Assembly: GCA_963691885.1 (NCBI GenBank)
Contig: OY829843.1
Span: 3,348,001 to 3,412,000, forward strand
Reading direction: 5' to 3'
Source of the DNA: G963691885 sp963691885
Lineage (GTDB): Bacteria > Pseudomonadota > Alphaproteobacteria > UBA8366 > Aestuariispiraceae
DNA length: 64,000 bases
Under the pieces are notes generated by a model. That model was not told where the DNA came from, did no database searches, and worked only from the letters and a program-made list of their open reading frames with translations. Shown piece by piece: positions 25,686 to 33,970 of this stretch; position 1 is the stretch's first letter, and the number at the start of each line of letters is the position of its first letter. Position numbers and translations under genes: made by a program.

Positions 25686-26032
25686 GAAGAGGAGCACTTT
25701 GCAGACGCGACGGATAGAAGAATACCGACGTGAAATATTCCGACGACGCCTTCCTCAAATTGGAGATCGGTCCATTCGATACTGGGTCGATCTCGGTATC
25801 AAGTCGAATGCGGACACTAAACCGGTCTTGAGAACGGTTCCGCTCCCGAGCGGTTAACGTGACCAATGGAGATTTGTCTATCACTTTCTATGTCAGCATA
25901 GTTTTCTGGCCATACGACCAGTTCGAACACTCACTGGTCATTCCAAGCCCGATGATGACATAGTGTTAGCGAAGGATTTCCGGGCATAGTTGTCCTTTCA
26001 GTTTTTCACTAGATAAATAGGGGTGAACCGCC

Positions 26033-26783
26033 ATGGCACAGATCGAGTACCGCTTATACTACTGGCCAGAGATCCAGGGGCGTGGCGAGTTTGTTCGCCT
26101 CGTTCTTGAAGACGTGGGCGTTCAGTACGAGGACGTGGCCAGGCTCGCAGGTAATGGAGCCGATGGAGCGCATGTTCTTTTGGATCTGTTAGCGCGCGAC
26201 GATATCGATACACCATCCCTTGCGCCCCCAGTCTTGCAACACGGTTGAGCTATATATCAGCCAGACGGCCACAATCTGTGCGTATATCGGCGAACGGCAT
26301 GGACTTGCCCCGGACGGGGCGACGCGGTGGCAGGCACAGCACTTACAACTCACGCTCACCGACTTCGTGGTTGAAATTCACGACACCCATCACCCGATTG
26401 CAGGATCTCTGTACTACGAGGACCAAATGGCGGAGGCACAGCGGCGCTCAGCGGTGTTTCGAGAAGAACGCCTGCCAAGGTTCTTGGGCTACTTTGAACG
26501 AGTGCTTTCTCTCAACGCAGATTCGAAGGGGCATTGGCTTGTCGGCGCGAACTGTTCACATGCGGACCTGTCGCTGTTTCAGGTCGTGACCGGCTTGGAG
26601 TATGCATTTCCGAACGCGGTTGGTACTTTTCGGAGTGATTATCCCTATGTGTTCACATTGCGCGATCGTGTTCGTGAACGGCCAAATATAGCGGCCTATC
26701 TGGCATCCGACCGACGGATACCTTTCAACGAACTCGGCATATTCCGTCACTATCCTGAGCTTGATGCGCCGGCAATCGACTAA
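26033..26783 (+). pseudogene. Glutathione S-transferase, single-base frameshift
   Basis: Two overlapping frames together make a complete GST of about 250 residues. The first (from ATG 26033) has the thioredoxin-fold start IEYRLYYWPEIQGRGEFVRL and ends at VLQHG; the second resumes with ELYISQTATICAYIGERHGL and runs through the helical domain (NCSHADLSLFQVVTGLEYAF) to 26783. The break is in CACGGTTGAGC near 26245; removing one T restores HGELYIS. Either a recent inactivating insertion or a sequencing error. The protein resembles sigma/mu-like GSTs. It has its own upstream region and no clear operon partner. Confidence 0.85.
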
Positions 26784-26895
26784 GACTGAGTACCCACTCT
26801 TGCGCGTTCCGGGTTTATCATAGACTGACTGGTCTGTCTGAGACCTCTTGTTTTGACGAAACGAACAGGAGGCAGCGAGAGAGAGAATCCAAACC

Positions 26896-27747
26896 CTAAA
26901 GCCCTGTCTTGCATACAGCCTGGATCTTCGTGCCAGCTGGGTCGCGGATATAGGCGGCATAGTAGGGCTGGGTGTAGGCAGGGCGGATGCCCGGCGGTCC
27001 GTCATCCCTGGCACCAAGAGCGAGCGCGGTTTCGTAGAAATCGTCGACCATTCCACTCGTCTCCGCCAAGAAGGAGACATGCTGGCCATTTCCACGGGCC
27101 ACCAGTTTGCCGTCAAAGGGCCGCTGGACAAAGACAACCGGGAGTTCCGCGCCACCGTGGGAAAAAGCGTAATCCTGCCCCGGACTTTCACTGCTATGCA
27201 GCCGTTCGAGGCCCAACGTCGCGAAGACAGGTTCACAGAAGGCCAGACCCGCCTTCAAGTCGTCAAAGGGAAGGACCACGTGGGACAGGATCGTCCCGCC
27301 CGGTCCCGCCTTCCGGCCGTTCTCATAGAACACGGCTTGAATCTTGTTTCCATCCGGATCGCGAACATAGGCGCCAAAGTAATCCGCGCTGTAGTGGGGG
27401 CGGTAACCGGGCAGGCCCTCGTCGCTGCCGCCGTGAGCGAGAGCGGTTGCATGAAAGGCTTCTACCGCTGCCTTATCCGCCGCCACCCACGCAATGTGAA
27501 GACCGTTGCCATGGCTTGCCGGTTGGCCGTCATATGGTCGGCATATACACAAGAACGGCGCAATCCGCCCTGTCTTATCGACCTGACCGATGGCGTCTCC
27601 GCTGCTCACGCCTGAAATCGGTGCGTAAGCAAGAAAGTTGTCCAGGTTGATCGGCACACGGGCGTGCCGAATGGTCGGCATCACAGCATCGTAGAAAGAC
27701 GCGGCTTTCTCAAGATCATTACTACCGAGAGTCATGTGCATGATCAT
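26896..27747 (-). CDS. VOC-superfamily protein with two glyoxalase-like domains
   Basis: 284 residues from ATG 27747, placed by GGAAGG nine bases upstream. Two tandem vicinal-oxygen-chelate modules: the first opens MHMTLGSNDLEKAASFYDAV and closes with GAYVRDPDGNKIQAVF, the second opens ILSHVVLPFDDLKAGLAF and closes with AAYIRDPAGTKIQAV. Each DP(D/A)G-x-KIQAV ending is characteristic of glyoxalase/bleomycin-resistance/dioxygenase proteins that use a divalent metal. Histidines in GNGLHIAW and GNGQHVSF are candidate ligands. Substrate unknown. It faces the frameshifted GST and is divergent from the ArsR-methyltransferase gene. Confidence 0.88.
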   Translation of the reverse strand: MIMHMTLGSNDLEKAASFYDAVMPTIRHARVPINLDNFLAYAPISGVSSGDAIGQVDKTGRIAPFLCICRPYDGQPASHGNGLHIAWVAADKAAVEAFHATALAHGGSDEGLPGYRPHYSADYFGAYVRDPDGNKIQAVFYENGRKAGPGGTILSHVVLPFDDLKAGLAFCEPVFATLGLERLHSSESPGQDYAFSHGGAELPVVFVQRPFDGKLVARGNGQHVSFLAETSGMVDDFYETALALGARDDGPPGIRPAYTQPYYAAYIRDPAGTKIQAVCKTGL

Positions 27748-28117
27748 GATCGAGTACCTTCCCATTCCGGCGCACGAGCCCAAGAGACCTTTAGAAAAAA
27801 CAAACTCGTCGGTCAAACGTCAGAATAAACGAACTGGCGCGGTGGTTGGTATAACGATCCTGCATGGCCGACATGCATCGGATGGACGCCACGGCCAAGC
27901 GAAAACAACGCCTGTCGCATCGGTGGAGCGCAACAAGCCAAATGCACAGACCTTGAAGCCAGCAATTGCCTCGCGGCACTCCGTAAAGAGGCCAACTGCT
28001 TGCGGCACTCGCCTTGGCGGGAAAGGCCTGCTGAGGTTCCTCTTTCCAATCAACTTACGGGGCCACCGCTCAGCTGGCCTAAGGAGTCTCGGAAGGTAAG
28101 ACACAAAACTCATTGAC

Positions 28118-28133
28118 ATAAAGAATTTTTTAT
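28118..28133. promoter_or_regulatory. Operator-like palindrome upstream of the ArsR-methyltransferase gene
   Basis: ATAAAGAATTTTTTAT, 7 of 8 pairs symmetric, 15 bases before the start codon in an otherwise gene-free 400-base divergent region (27748-28147). Short AT-rich palindromes of this type are typical ArsR-family operators, and known SahR sites contain ATAAAGA-like halves as I recall. Autoregulation is inferred. Confidence 0.5.
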
Positions 28134-28147
28134 ATAAAAAAAACTTG

Positions 28148-29119
28148 ATGAATCAGTCAAACACATCATTGGCGATCACGCTAGAAATTCTGCGCGCCAT
28201 TGCTGAGCATACGCGCCTGCGAATTCTGTTGCTCTGTTCGCATGGAGAGTTATCTGTTGGCGACTTGGTAGACATCCTCGAGCAGAGTCAGCCCCGGGTC
28301 TCCCGTCATTTGAGACTGATGCATGAAGCCGGTGTATTGGAGCGGCACCAAGAAGGCCAATCGGTATGGTTTCGTGCGGTCCGAAATGGACCGGTGTCGG
28401 GATTCATTCGCGAAGCCGTGGATCAAATCGATCCCTCAGATCCGGTTCACTCGGCTGATCTGACAAGGCTTGCCCGCATCACAAAGACATGGGAAGTCCA
28501 AGCGCGAAGCTATTTCCGCAAATACTCCGACCAATGGGATCAGTTGCGCCGGGACCTGATCGATGCGGATACGATCGATACCATGCTTCGCGAGAAGTTG
28601 GAGCATATCAACCCAGGCAACCTGCTCGACATCGGCACCGGCACTGGGCATGTGCTGCGTGTCCTTTCCAACTTGATCGATGAAGGCGTGGGCATCGACA
28701 CATCGCGTGAGATGCTGCTCGCAGCGCGGGCTGCCATTCACAATGAGAAGCTTCCGCATTGCCAAGTCCGCCAAGCAGATATGCGGGAGCTTCCGTTTGA
28801 AAGCGGTTCATTCGATTCCGTCTCCGTGCATCTGGCCCTGCACTACGCTGACGACCCGCAAGACGTCATCAAAGAGTGCGGTCGCGTGTTGCGGCCAGGT
28901 GGCCATTTGATGCTTGTCGATTTCTTGCCGCACGACCGGCACGACCTCATGCAGTTCCAGGGTCACCGTTGGTTGGGATTCGCGGATGAAGACGTTCGTG
29001 GTTGGCTGTCAGAGAACGCATATGTCGACATTGAGACCTCGATCGTTTCAGGTGGCGATCCCCCGGTTGCCTTCTGGTTCGCGCGTTCGATCCCGGAACC
29101 TGTACGAAAAGGACACTGA
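28148..29119 (+). CDS. ArsR-family regulator fused to SAM-dependent methyltransferase domain (SahR-like)
   Basis: 323 residues from ATG 28148 (a TTG three bases earlier is also in frame). Residues 5-90 are an ArsR winged helix (LEILRAIAEHTRLRILLLCS, SQPRVSRHLRLMHEAGVLER). The helix that carries metal cysteines in ArsR/SmtB reads GELSVGDLV without cysteines, so it is not a metal sensor of that type. Residues about 150-290 are a class I methyltransferase fold (LLDIGTGTGHVLRVL, VLRPGGHLMLVDFLP). This architecture is that of SahR, which senses S-adenosylhomocysteine and controls methionine-cycle genes. The next gene is a homocysteine methyltransferase, supporting that role. There is no good Shine-Dalgarno. 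Confidence 0.88.
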   Translation: MNQSNTSLAITLEILRAIAEHTRLRILLLCSHGELSVGDLVDILEQSQPRVSRHLRLMHEAGVLERHQEGQSVWFRAVRNGPVSGFIREAVDQIDPSDPVHSADLTRLARITKTWEVQARSYFRKYSDQWDQLRRDLIDADTIDTMLREKLEHINPGNLLDIGTGTGHVLRVLSNLIDEGVGIDTSREMLLAARAAIHNEKLPHCQVRQADMRELPFESGSFDSVSVHLALHYADDPQDVIKECGRVLRPGGHLMLVDFLPHDRHDLMQFQGHRWLGFADEDVRGWLSENAYVDIETSIVSGGDPPVAFWFARSIPEPVRKGH

Positions 29120-29170
29120 CCATGAATAGGCGGTGCCGTGAAACACGATATTCTCTTCAGATCATGACAC

Positions 29171-29205
29171 TCTCGGCGAACGTTGATGCTGCGGCGTCGC
29201 CGAGA
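29171..29205 (+). promoter_or_regulatory. Perfect 9-bp hairpin just upstream of the homocysteine methyltransferase
   Basis: TCTCGGCGA / TCGCCGAGA with a 17-base loop, five bases before the GAGAGG Shine-Dalgarno of the gene at 29226. No T-run follows, so it is not a plain terminator. It could be a translational control element or part of a SAM/SAH-sensing RNA; I could not match it to a known riboswitch class. Confidence 0.45.
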
Positions 29206-29225
29206 CCTTTGAGAGGTATAAACAA

Positions 29226-30272
29226 ATGACTTCTTTGCTCGAATCGCTCCTCACTAAACGCGACTGGCTCTTGGCCGACGGCGCTACCGGGACCAATCTG
29301 TTTGCTATGGGGCTGGCCCATGGTGACGCACCGGAACTCTGGAATTTGGATGAACCTGCCAAGATCCGGGCGCATTACCGCTCATTCATCGACGCTGGCA
29401 GTGACATCGTGCTGACGAACACGTTTGGGGCGACGGCCAATCGATTGAAACTGCACGGAGCCGACGACCGTGTCCACGAGATCAACGTCGCCGCGGCGCG
29501 CCTTTTGAACGAGGAGATCGCAGCCTTTGGCAGCGGGCGTCCAATCGTTTGTGCTGGATCCGTTGGACCCACCGGGGATTTGATACAGCCGCTAGGCCCA
29601 TTGTCGATTGAAGGGGCGGTATCCGCTTTTGCGACCCAAATGGAGGGCTTGAAAGAAGGCGGCGTCGATGTGGTTTGGATCGAAACCATGTCCAGCAAGG
29701 AAGAGACAGCCGCCGCCTTGACCGCTGCCGATCAGCTGGGGCTGAAAGCAGTGTGTACTCTGTCGTTCGACACCAACGGCCGCACCATGATGGGCATCAC
29801 CGCCAGCGATCTTGCGGGCCTGGCTCATAGTTCGCACCATGATCCGGTCGCCTATGGTGGCAATTGCGGTACAGGGGCTTCGGATCTGATGGTCAGCTTG
29901 TTGAGCCTGGAAGGCGTGTCTAAGCCGGATGATGTGATCATCGCCAAGGCCAATGCGGGCATCCCGGTCTACATCGATGGCGAGATCCGATACAACGGGA
30001 CACCGGAACTTATGGCCGACTATGCGGTGCTGGCGCGTGATGCCGGGGCCCGGATCATCGGCGGATGCTGCGGAACCACGCCGGAGCATGTACGTGCCAT
30101 GCGGACGGCCTTGGTAACCCGAGGGCGCAGCGACCGGCCGTCGATTGAAAAGGTGGTCGAGCTACTGGGGCCGCTCACTGGCAATAGTAGTGATCTGCTG
30201 AACGCTTCTGAGGAGCGCGAAACGGCTGAACCCGCCCGTGGTCGGAAACGTCGGCGCGCACGGTCTGCGTAG
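29226..30272 (+). CDS. Homocysteine S-methyltransferase, betaine-type (BHMT-like)
   Basis: 348 residues from ATG 29226 with GAGAGG upstream. The pterin/betaine methyltransferase barrel is clear: LLADGATGTNLFAMGL, IVLTNTFGATANRL, and the three zinc cysteines in GGNCGTGA (about residue 217) and IIGGCCGTTPEH (about 280). These bind homocysteine as thiolate, and methyl transfer gives methionine. The similarity to bacterial betaine-homocysteine methyltransferases suggests betaine as donor; other S- or N-methyl donors are possible. It makes methionine without B12. It lies 107 bases after the SahR-like gene. The C-terminus ends in a basic tail (RGRKRRRARSA). Confidence 0.9.
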   Translation: MTSLLESLLTKRDWLLADGATGTNLFAMGLAHGDAPELWNLDEPAKIRAHYRSFIDAGSDIVLTNTFGATANRLKLHGADDRVHEINVAAARLLNEEIAAFGSGRPIVCAGSVGPTGDLIQPLGPLSIEGAVSAFATQMEGLKEGGVDVVWIETMSSKEETAAALTAADQLGLKAVCTLSFDTNGRTMMGITASDLAGLAHSSHHDPVAYGGNCGTGASDLMVSLLSLEGVSKPDDVIIAKANAGIPVYIDGEIRYNGTPELMADYAVLARDAGARIIGGCCGTTPEHVRAMRTALVTRGRSDRPSIEKVVELLGPLTGNSSDLLNASEERETAEPARGRKRRRARSA

Positions 30273-30392
30273 GTTGATCGCAGCGTATATCCGCCTACGA
30301 CCGATTCCGGTTGAGACGAGATCCAGATGGCGTTTTGTTCTTGTGTGAAACTCGATACCATCTACGCAAGCTCAAGACTGGGGAAGGCGTAG

Positions 30393-31274
30393 ATGGCCTA
30401 CGCATTGGTGATACATGGCGGCGCGGGTGCAAACCCGGCGAAAGACTATACGGCTCAGCGGCCGCATCTGGCCACACTGATCCGGCGCGGCGCCGTCATG
30501 CTGGCCAGCGGTGCAAGCGCGCTCGACACAGTCTGCGCCGTGGTCATGGAAATGGAAGCCTCGGGCCTCTATGTGGCCGGCAAGGGCAGCGCGCCGAACC
30601 AGTCGGGTGATGTAGAACTGGATGCCAGCCTGATGGTTGGGGATGGTCAACGGGCCGGTGCAGTTGCCTGTCTCAGCGGCGTTGTCCACCCTATCGCCGC
30701 AGCCCGGGCGGTTATGGAAGACGGTAAGCACGTTATGCTAGCGGGCCGGGGCGCAGATGCCTTTGTCCGGCAGCACGGGCTGGAAACGGTGGACGAACCG
30801 GCAGTCTATTACCGGGATTATGAGAACCACCTGCCGCCAGACGGCGCAAAGAACAGCAACGGGCACGGCACGGTGGGAGCAGTAGCCCTGGACGAAGGCG
30901 GTGGCTTAGCGGCGGCGACCTCGACCGGTGGAATCTTCAATAAGCGTGCAGGCCGGGTTGGGGACACACCGTTGATCGGATCCGGCACTTGGGCGGACGA
31001 GAGGGTGGCAGTGTCAGCAACCGGCACGGGCGAGCATTTCATGCGCACCGCCGCCACCCATAGTGTAGCCGCTCGCATGGCCTATGGCGGCGTGAGTCTG
31101 GACGCTGCCTGCCGTGCTGTTCTTGGCGAGATCGGCGATCTAGGCGGTGACGGCGGCCTGATCGCGGTCGACCGCGACGGCAACATCGCCATGCCTTTCA
31201 ATTCCCATGGCATGAAACGGGCCGCCGTTGCGACGAACAGATCACCAATTGTGCGCATTTTTGAGCCGGAGTAG
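30393..31274 (+). CDS. Isoaspartyl peptidase/L-asparaginase (Ntn hydrolase)
   Basis: 293 residues. N-terminal ALVIHGGAGA and GKGSAPNQSGDVELDASLM are the alpha-subunit motifs; autoproteolysis is expected before the nucleophilic Thr in GHGTVGAVALD (about residue 163). The beta subunit contains TSTGGIFNKRAGRVGDTPLIG and SATGTGEHFMR, which bind substrate. The enzyme hydrolyses isoaspartyl dipeptides or asparagine. It follows the homocysteine methyltransferase by 120 bases on the same strand and may be cotranscribed, although a metabolic link is not obvious. Confidence 0.93.
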   Translation: MAYALVIHGGAGANPAKDYTAQRPHLATLIRRGAVMLASGASALDTVCAVVMEMEASGLYVAGKGSAPNQSGDVELDASLMVGDGQRAGAVACLSGVVHPIAAARAVMEDGKHVMLAGRGADAFVRQHGLETVDEPAVYYRDYENHLPPDGAKNSNGHGTVGAVALDEGGGLAAATSTGGIFNKRAGRVGDTPLIGSGTWADERVAVSATGTGEHFMRTAATHSVAARMAYGGVSLDAACRAVLGEIGDLGGDGGLIAVDRDGNIAMPFNSHGMKRAAVATNRSPIVRIFEPE

Positions 31275-31727
31275 TTGGCGTAGCAGGTATACCTCCAAAA
31301 TATCTCGGATTGGTTTTCCAAACACAGTATTGCCGCCACTCCGGTTTCAGCGGACCCAAATCCCGTCAATAAAAGCCGCCAAATTTGCGGTATAGCCTTG
31401 GCTGTTACCTGAGGCCTTCCGTGTGGCTTCTGTTTACGTCAGACCTCTGCATTGCCTCGGGTCGGCCAAGACGTCCGCTTCTCCGCGCAGAACCGAAGTT
31501 GCTGGCATCACGGTTTGAGTCTTCCAAACTCATGACCGATTGAGAAGCATGTCATTAAGGCTATGAGGATCAGGTTGTCATCTCGTTGCCAGATAATGCC
31601 AACTTGAACCAAAAACCGACCTCAAACCAACCACATACGTAAGAAAAAAGGTTGATGCAAAAATGCTAAGCAGCTGAAGATAAATGAAATTACAGGTTAG
31701 TAATTCTCATCTAGCTACTCTCGGAAG

Positions 31728-31764
31728 GCAGGGGCCGCAAGTTCGAATCTTTCCACTCCGACCA
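31728..31764 (+). other. tRNA-Pro 3'-end remnant (possible att site)
   Basis: The sequence runs through a variable loop, T-arm (GCAAG-TTCGAAT-CTTTC, one mismatch) and acceptor strand CACTCCG-A-CCA. CTCCGACCA is the 3' end of tRNA-Pro. The 5' half of the tRNA (CGGAGTG...) is not found upstream, so this is only the 3' 37 bases. Such fragments mark attachment sites left by integrases that target tRNA 3' ends. No integrase gene is nearby. Confidence 0.55.
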
Positions 31765-32352
31765 TCTCTTTGACGTAATGAGAGGGTGAAGAATTTGAGC
31801 CAGCTGGCTCGTGGATTCGAGCGGAAACAATAATGATTCAACTGGACAGCCTCCGCTCACTGATTCCGTGCTGTCTCTTCGGCTTTTTTTAACCGCTTCC
31901 ATTTCCAACATCATTTCATCTCGCCAACGATGATGAAGCGACTTTGAATTGATGAACTGAAACCGTGGCCGGCAGCGACCGCCCCGCTGCGAACAAAGGA
32001 CCGTGTTATCACGAATTCTGTTTGTATGCCGTGAATGGACAACGCCTCCTTGGGAAATGCAGTCAGCGTTTCCGCAGCGAACATTCTTGTCGCCCGAGTT
32101 GGGTCAATGCCCGGTCGTTCGTTCAACTACGAGCTTTCCAAAAAGCGATGGGACGGCAACGTCTGCATTGGATCAGACTACGACTTTCCCTGCCTCGACA
32201 TATCCCGTCTGCTTTTGGGGCATCAGCAGATTGGTTTCGTGCATTACCCGTTTATGAGTCCATGACCTAGGTTTTCTCTATCTAACCTTCGCCCATTTCT
32301 AAATTTGTTCGATAAAGGTGCTTGCGTGTCCCCGCAACCAACAAGATCCGAC

Positions 32353-32379
32353 CGCCGTCAGAAAACCTGGCGGCGTTTT
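32353..32379 (+). terminator. Intrinsic terminator-like hairpin
   Basis: Stem CGCCGTCAG / CTGGCGGCG (9 bp including one G-T pair), loop AAAAC, followed by TTTT. It faces right, but no gene ends immediately upstream, so it may be left from a lost gene. It lies about 85 bases past the coxG stop codon on the opposite strand. Confidence 0.5.
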
Positions 32380-32463
32380 GCTTTGGGGACATCGTCTCGT
32401 CCAGAATACGGGCCAACAGTCCCATAAAATGGGTCTTCCGCTCGGGTTAAAGGAATAAAAAAA

Positions 32464-33099
32464 TCAGTTCGTGGCCAAAAAGATGACAATGGCCAGTGCC
32501 GCTACACCGATACCGATCCATACCATCGGAGATACTCCCTTACTTGACGGTGTTTCAGGGGGAACATCTGGTGTGGAGGGCTGTGTAGCAGGTTGAGCTA
32601 CAGTCGCTGTATCGATCTCGGCCTCAACCGCGGCATCAGGGTCGGTGGCTTCTGTCTGACGGGCAATGACTTCTTCGGAAAACTTAGTGAAGAATTGTCC
32701 AGAGAGGCGTTTGGCCGTTGAATCAATCAGTCGGCTGCCCAATTGTGCGATCTTGCCCCCGACATCGGCTTTGGCGGTGTAGCGCAGAATTGTCTCGTCG
32801 CCTTCCTCCAAAAGTTCGACATCAGCGCCGCCCTTAGCAAAACCGGCCGGGCCACCACTACCCTCTCCGGTCAATGAATAGCCCGCAGGCGCGTTAGATG
32901 TGTCCAGCGTTACCTTGCCGCCGAATGTTGCTTTTACGGGACCGACTTTCAATTGTACCTTTGCTTCCAGATCCTGATCAGAGTGTTTTATGATCTCCTG
33001 GCAGCCTGAAATACAGTTCTTGAGGATTTCTACATCGTTCAGAGCGGCGTACACGACCTCTCTTGGCGCACTTATTCTGATCTCGTCCGTCAGTTCCAT
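32464..33099 (-). CDS. coxG: CO dehydrogenase accessory protein CoxG (SRPBCC domain, membrane anchored)
   Basis: 211 residues. The first 150 form a CoxG/SRPBCC domain (ISAPREVVYAALNDVEILKN, GPVKATFGGKVTLD, GSRLIDSTAKRLSGQFFTKF). A proline/threonine-rich linker then leads to a C-terminal transmembrane helix (MVWIGIGVAALAIVIFLATN), so the domain faces the cytoplasm on a membrane tether. CoxG is implicated in recruiting CO dehydrogenase to the membrane and quinone pool. It is the last gene of the cox operon, eight bases after coxF. Confidence 0.93.
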   Translation of the reverse strand: MELTDEIRISAPREVVYAALNDVEILKNCISGCQEIIKHSDQDLEAKVQLKVGPVKATFGGKVTLDTSNAPAGYSLTGEGSGGPAGFAKGGADVELLEEGDETILRYTAKADVGGKIAQLGSRLIDSTAKRLSGQFFTKFSEEVIARQTEATDPDAAVEAEIDTATVAQPATQPSTPDVPPETPSSKGVSPMVWIGIGVAALAIVIFLATN

Positions 33100-33107
33100 G
33101 ATTTTCT

Positions 33108-33959
33108 CTATTCCTGTATCTGGGATTTTTGTGTTGTGCCTTCGAGATCCCGCTGATCACGGCGGCGGACCTGGATGATCTGCGCAAGTATGGAAAGGGC
33201 GATTTCATCTGGAAGGATTGCCCCGATATCAAGACCGGCTGGAGCGATGATCCTGTCCAGACAATCTGCCTTCATGCCCTTCTCGGTGAGCTTTGCACGC
33301 AGACTGTCAGCTTTTCGGCGGCTACCTACAAAGCCGACATAGGCAGCATCGATCTCCAATGCTGCGGTCAAGGCTTTCTCGTCACCATTGCCCTGTGTCG
33401 AGACGACGATATAAACCGGCCGTGCCTGAAATTGATCCGGCTCCACAGTATCCATCAAAGCACAGCTGTCCGGAAAACTGCCATGATGTTCCTGTGCTGC
33501 GACGACAATGCAGTCAAAATCGTATCTTGAACCCACCTGTGATACGGCGTGGGCAACGGGGCTTGCCCCGAAGATGAGCAGAGCTGGTTTGGGAAGAACC
33601 GGTTCAACAAACACGTCCATGGTTCCCTGACTAGGGCACATGTTGCGGGCATACCGGATACCGGCCTTTGTTTCACCAGCCTCAACACCGGCATCCTTCA
33701 GTAGATCTTCCGGCTGGATTGAGACCATACGGGGCTCGCCGTCCGAAATTGCCTGGCGCGCCGCGTTCAGGACAGCGGCACGGGCGCAACCGCCGCCAAT
33801 CCAGCCGCTGGAAATTGTGCCGTCAGAACTGATAATCGCCTTTGCCCCTGCTTTTGCAGCCGTGACGGAAATCGTCCGAATGACGGTGGCCAGGGCAAAT
33901 GGTTTGCCGCCTGCTTTCAGGTTTGCGACTTCGTCCAGAATATCTGTGTTCGATGACAT
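33108..33959 (-). CDS. coxF: XdhC/CoxF-family molybdenum enzyme maturation protein
   Basis: 283 residues from ATG 33959, just inside the 3' side of coxE. An XdhC N-terminal part (FALATVIRTISVTAAKAGAK, GWIGGGCARAAVLNAARQA) is joined to a Rossmann domain (LLIFGASPVAHAVSQVG, YVGFVGSRRKADSL). Proteins of this family bind or sulfurate the molybdenum cofactor before insertion into xanthine dehydrogenase-type enzymes. Position between coxE and coxG identifies it as CoxF, needed for correct active-site assembly of CO dehydrogenase. Confidence 0.92.
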   Translation of the reverse strand: MSSNTDILDEVANLKAGGKPFALATVIRTISVTAAKAGAKAIISSDGTISSGWIGGGCARAAVLNAARQAISDGEPRMVSIQPEDLLKDAGVEAGETKAGIRYARNMCPSQGTMDVFVEPVLPKPALLIFGASPVAHAVSQVGSRYDFDCIVVAAQEHHGSFPDSCALMDTVEPDQFQARPVYIVVSTQGNGDEKALTAALEIDAAYVGFVGSRRKADSLRAKLTEKGMKADCLDRIIAPAGLDIGAILPDEIALSILAQIIQVRRRDQRDLEGTTQKSQIQE

Positions 33960-33970
33960 TGTGGTTCTTC

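Larger units (their letters stand above)
31275..32463. other. Gene-free region between asparaginase and cox operon
   Basis: About 1.2 kb without a convincing protein gene. It holds a tRNA-Pro 3' remnant (31728-31764) and a rightward intrinsic terminator-like hairpin (32353-32379). Short open frames on both strands lack protein character; one leftward frame over the tRNA remnant is the familiar artefact of antisense tRNA. The region looks like an old integration site. Confidence 0.5.

Noticed and set aside
31711..31914. Leftward open frame across the tRNA-Pro remnant
   Set aside because: Its SNLRPL-type sequence is the known artefact of reading a tRNA T-arm antisense; no start signal or homology character.
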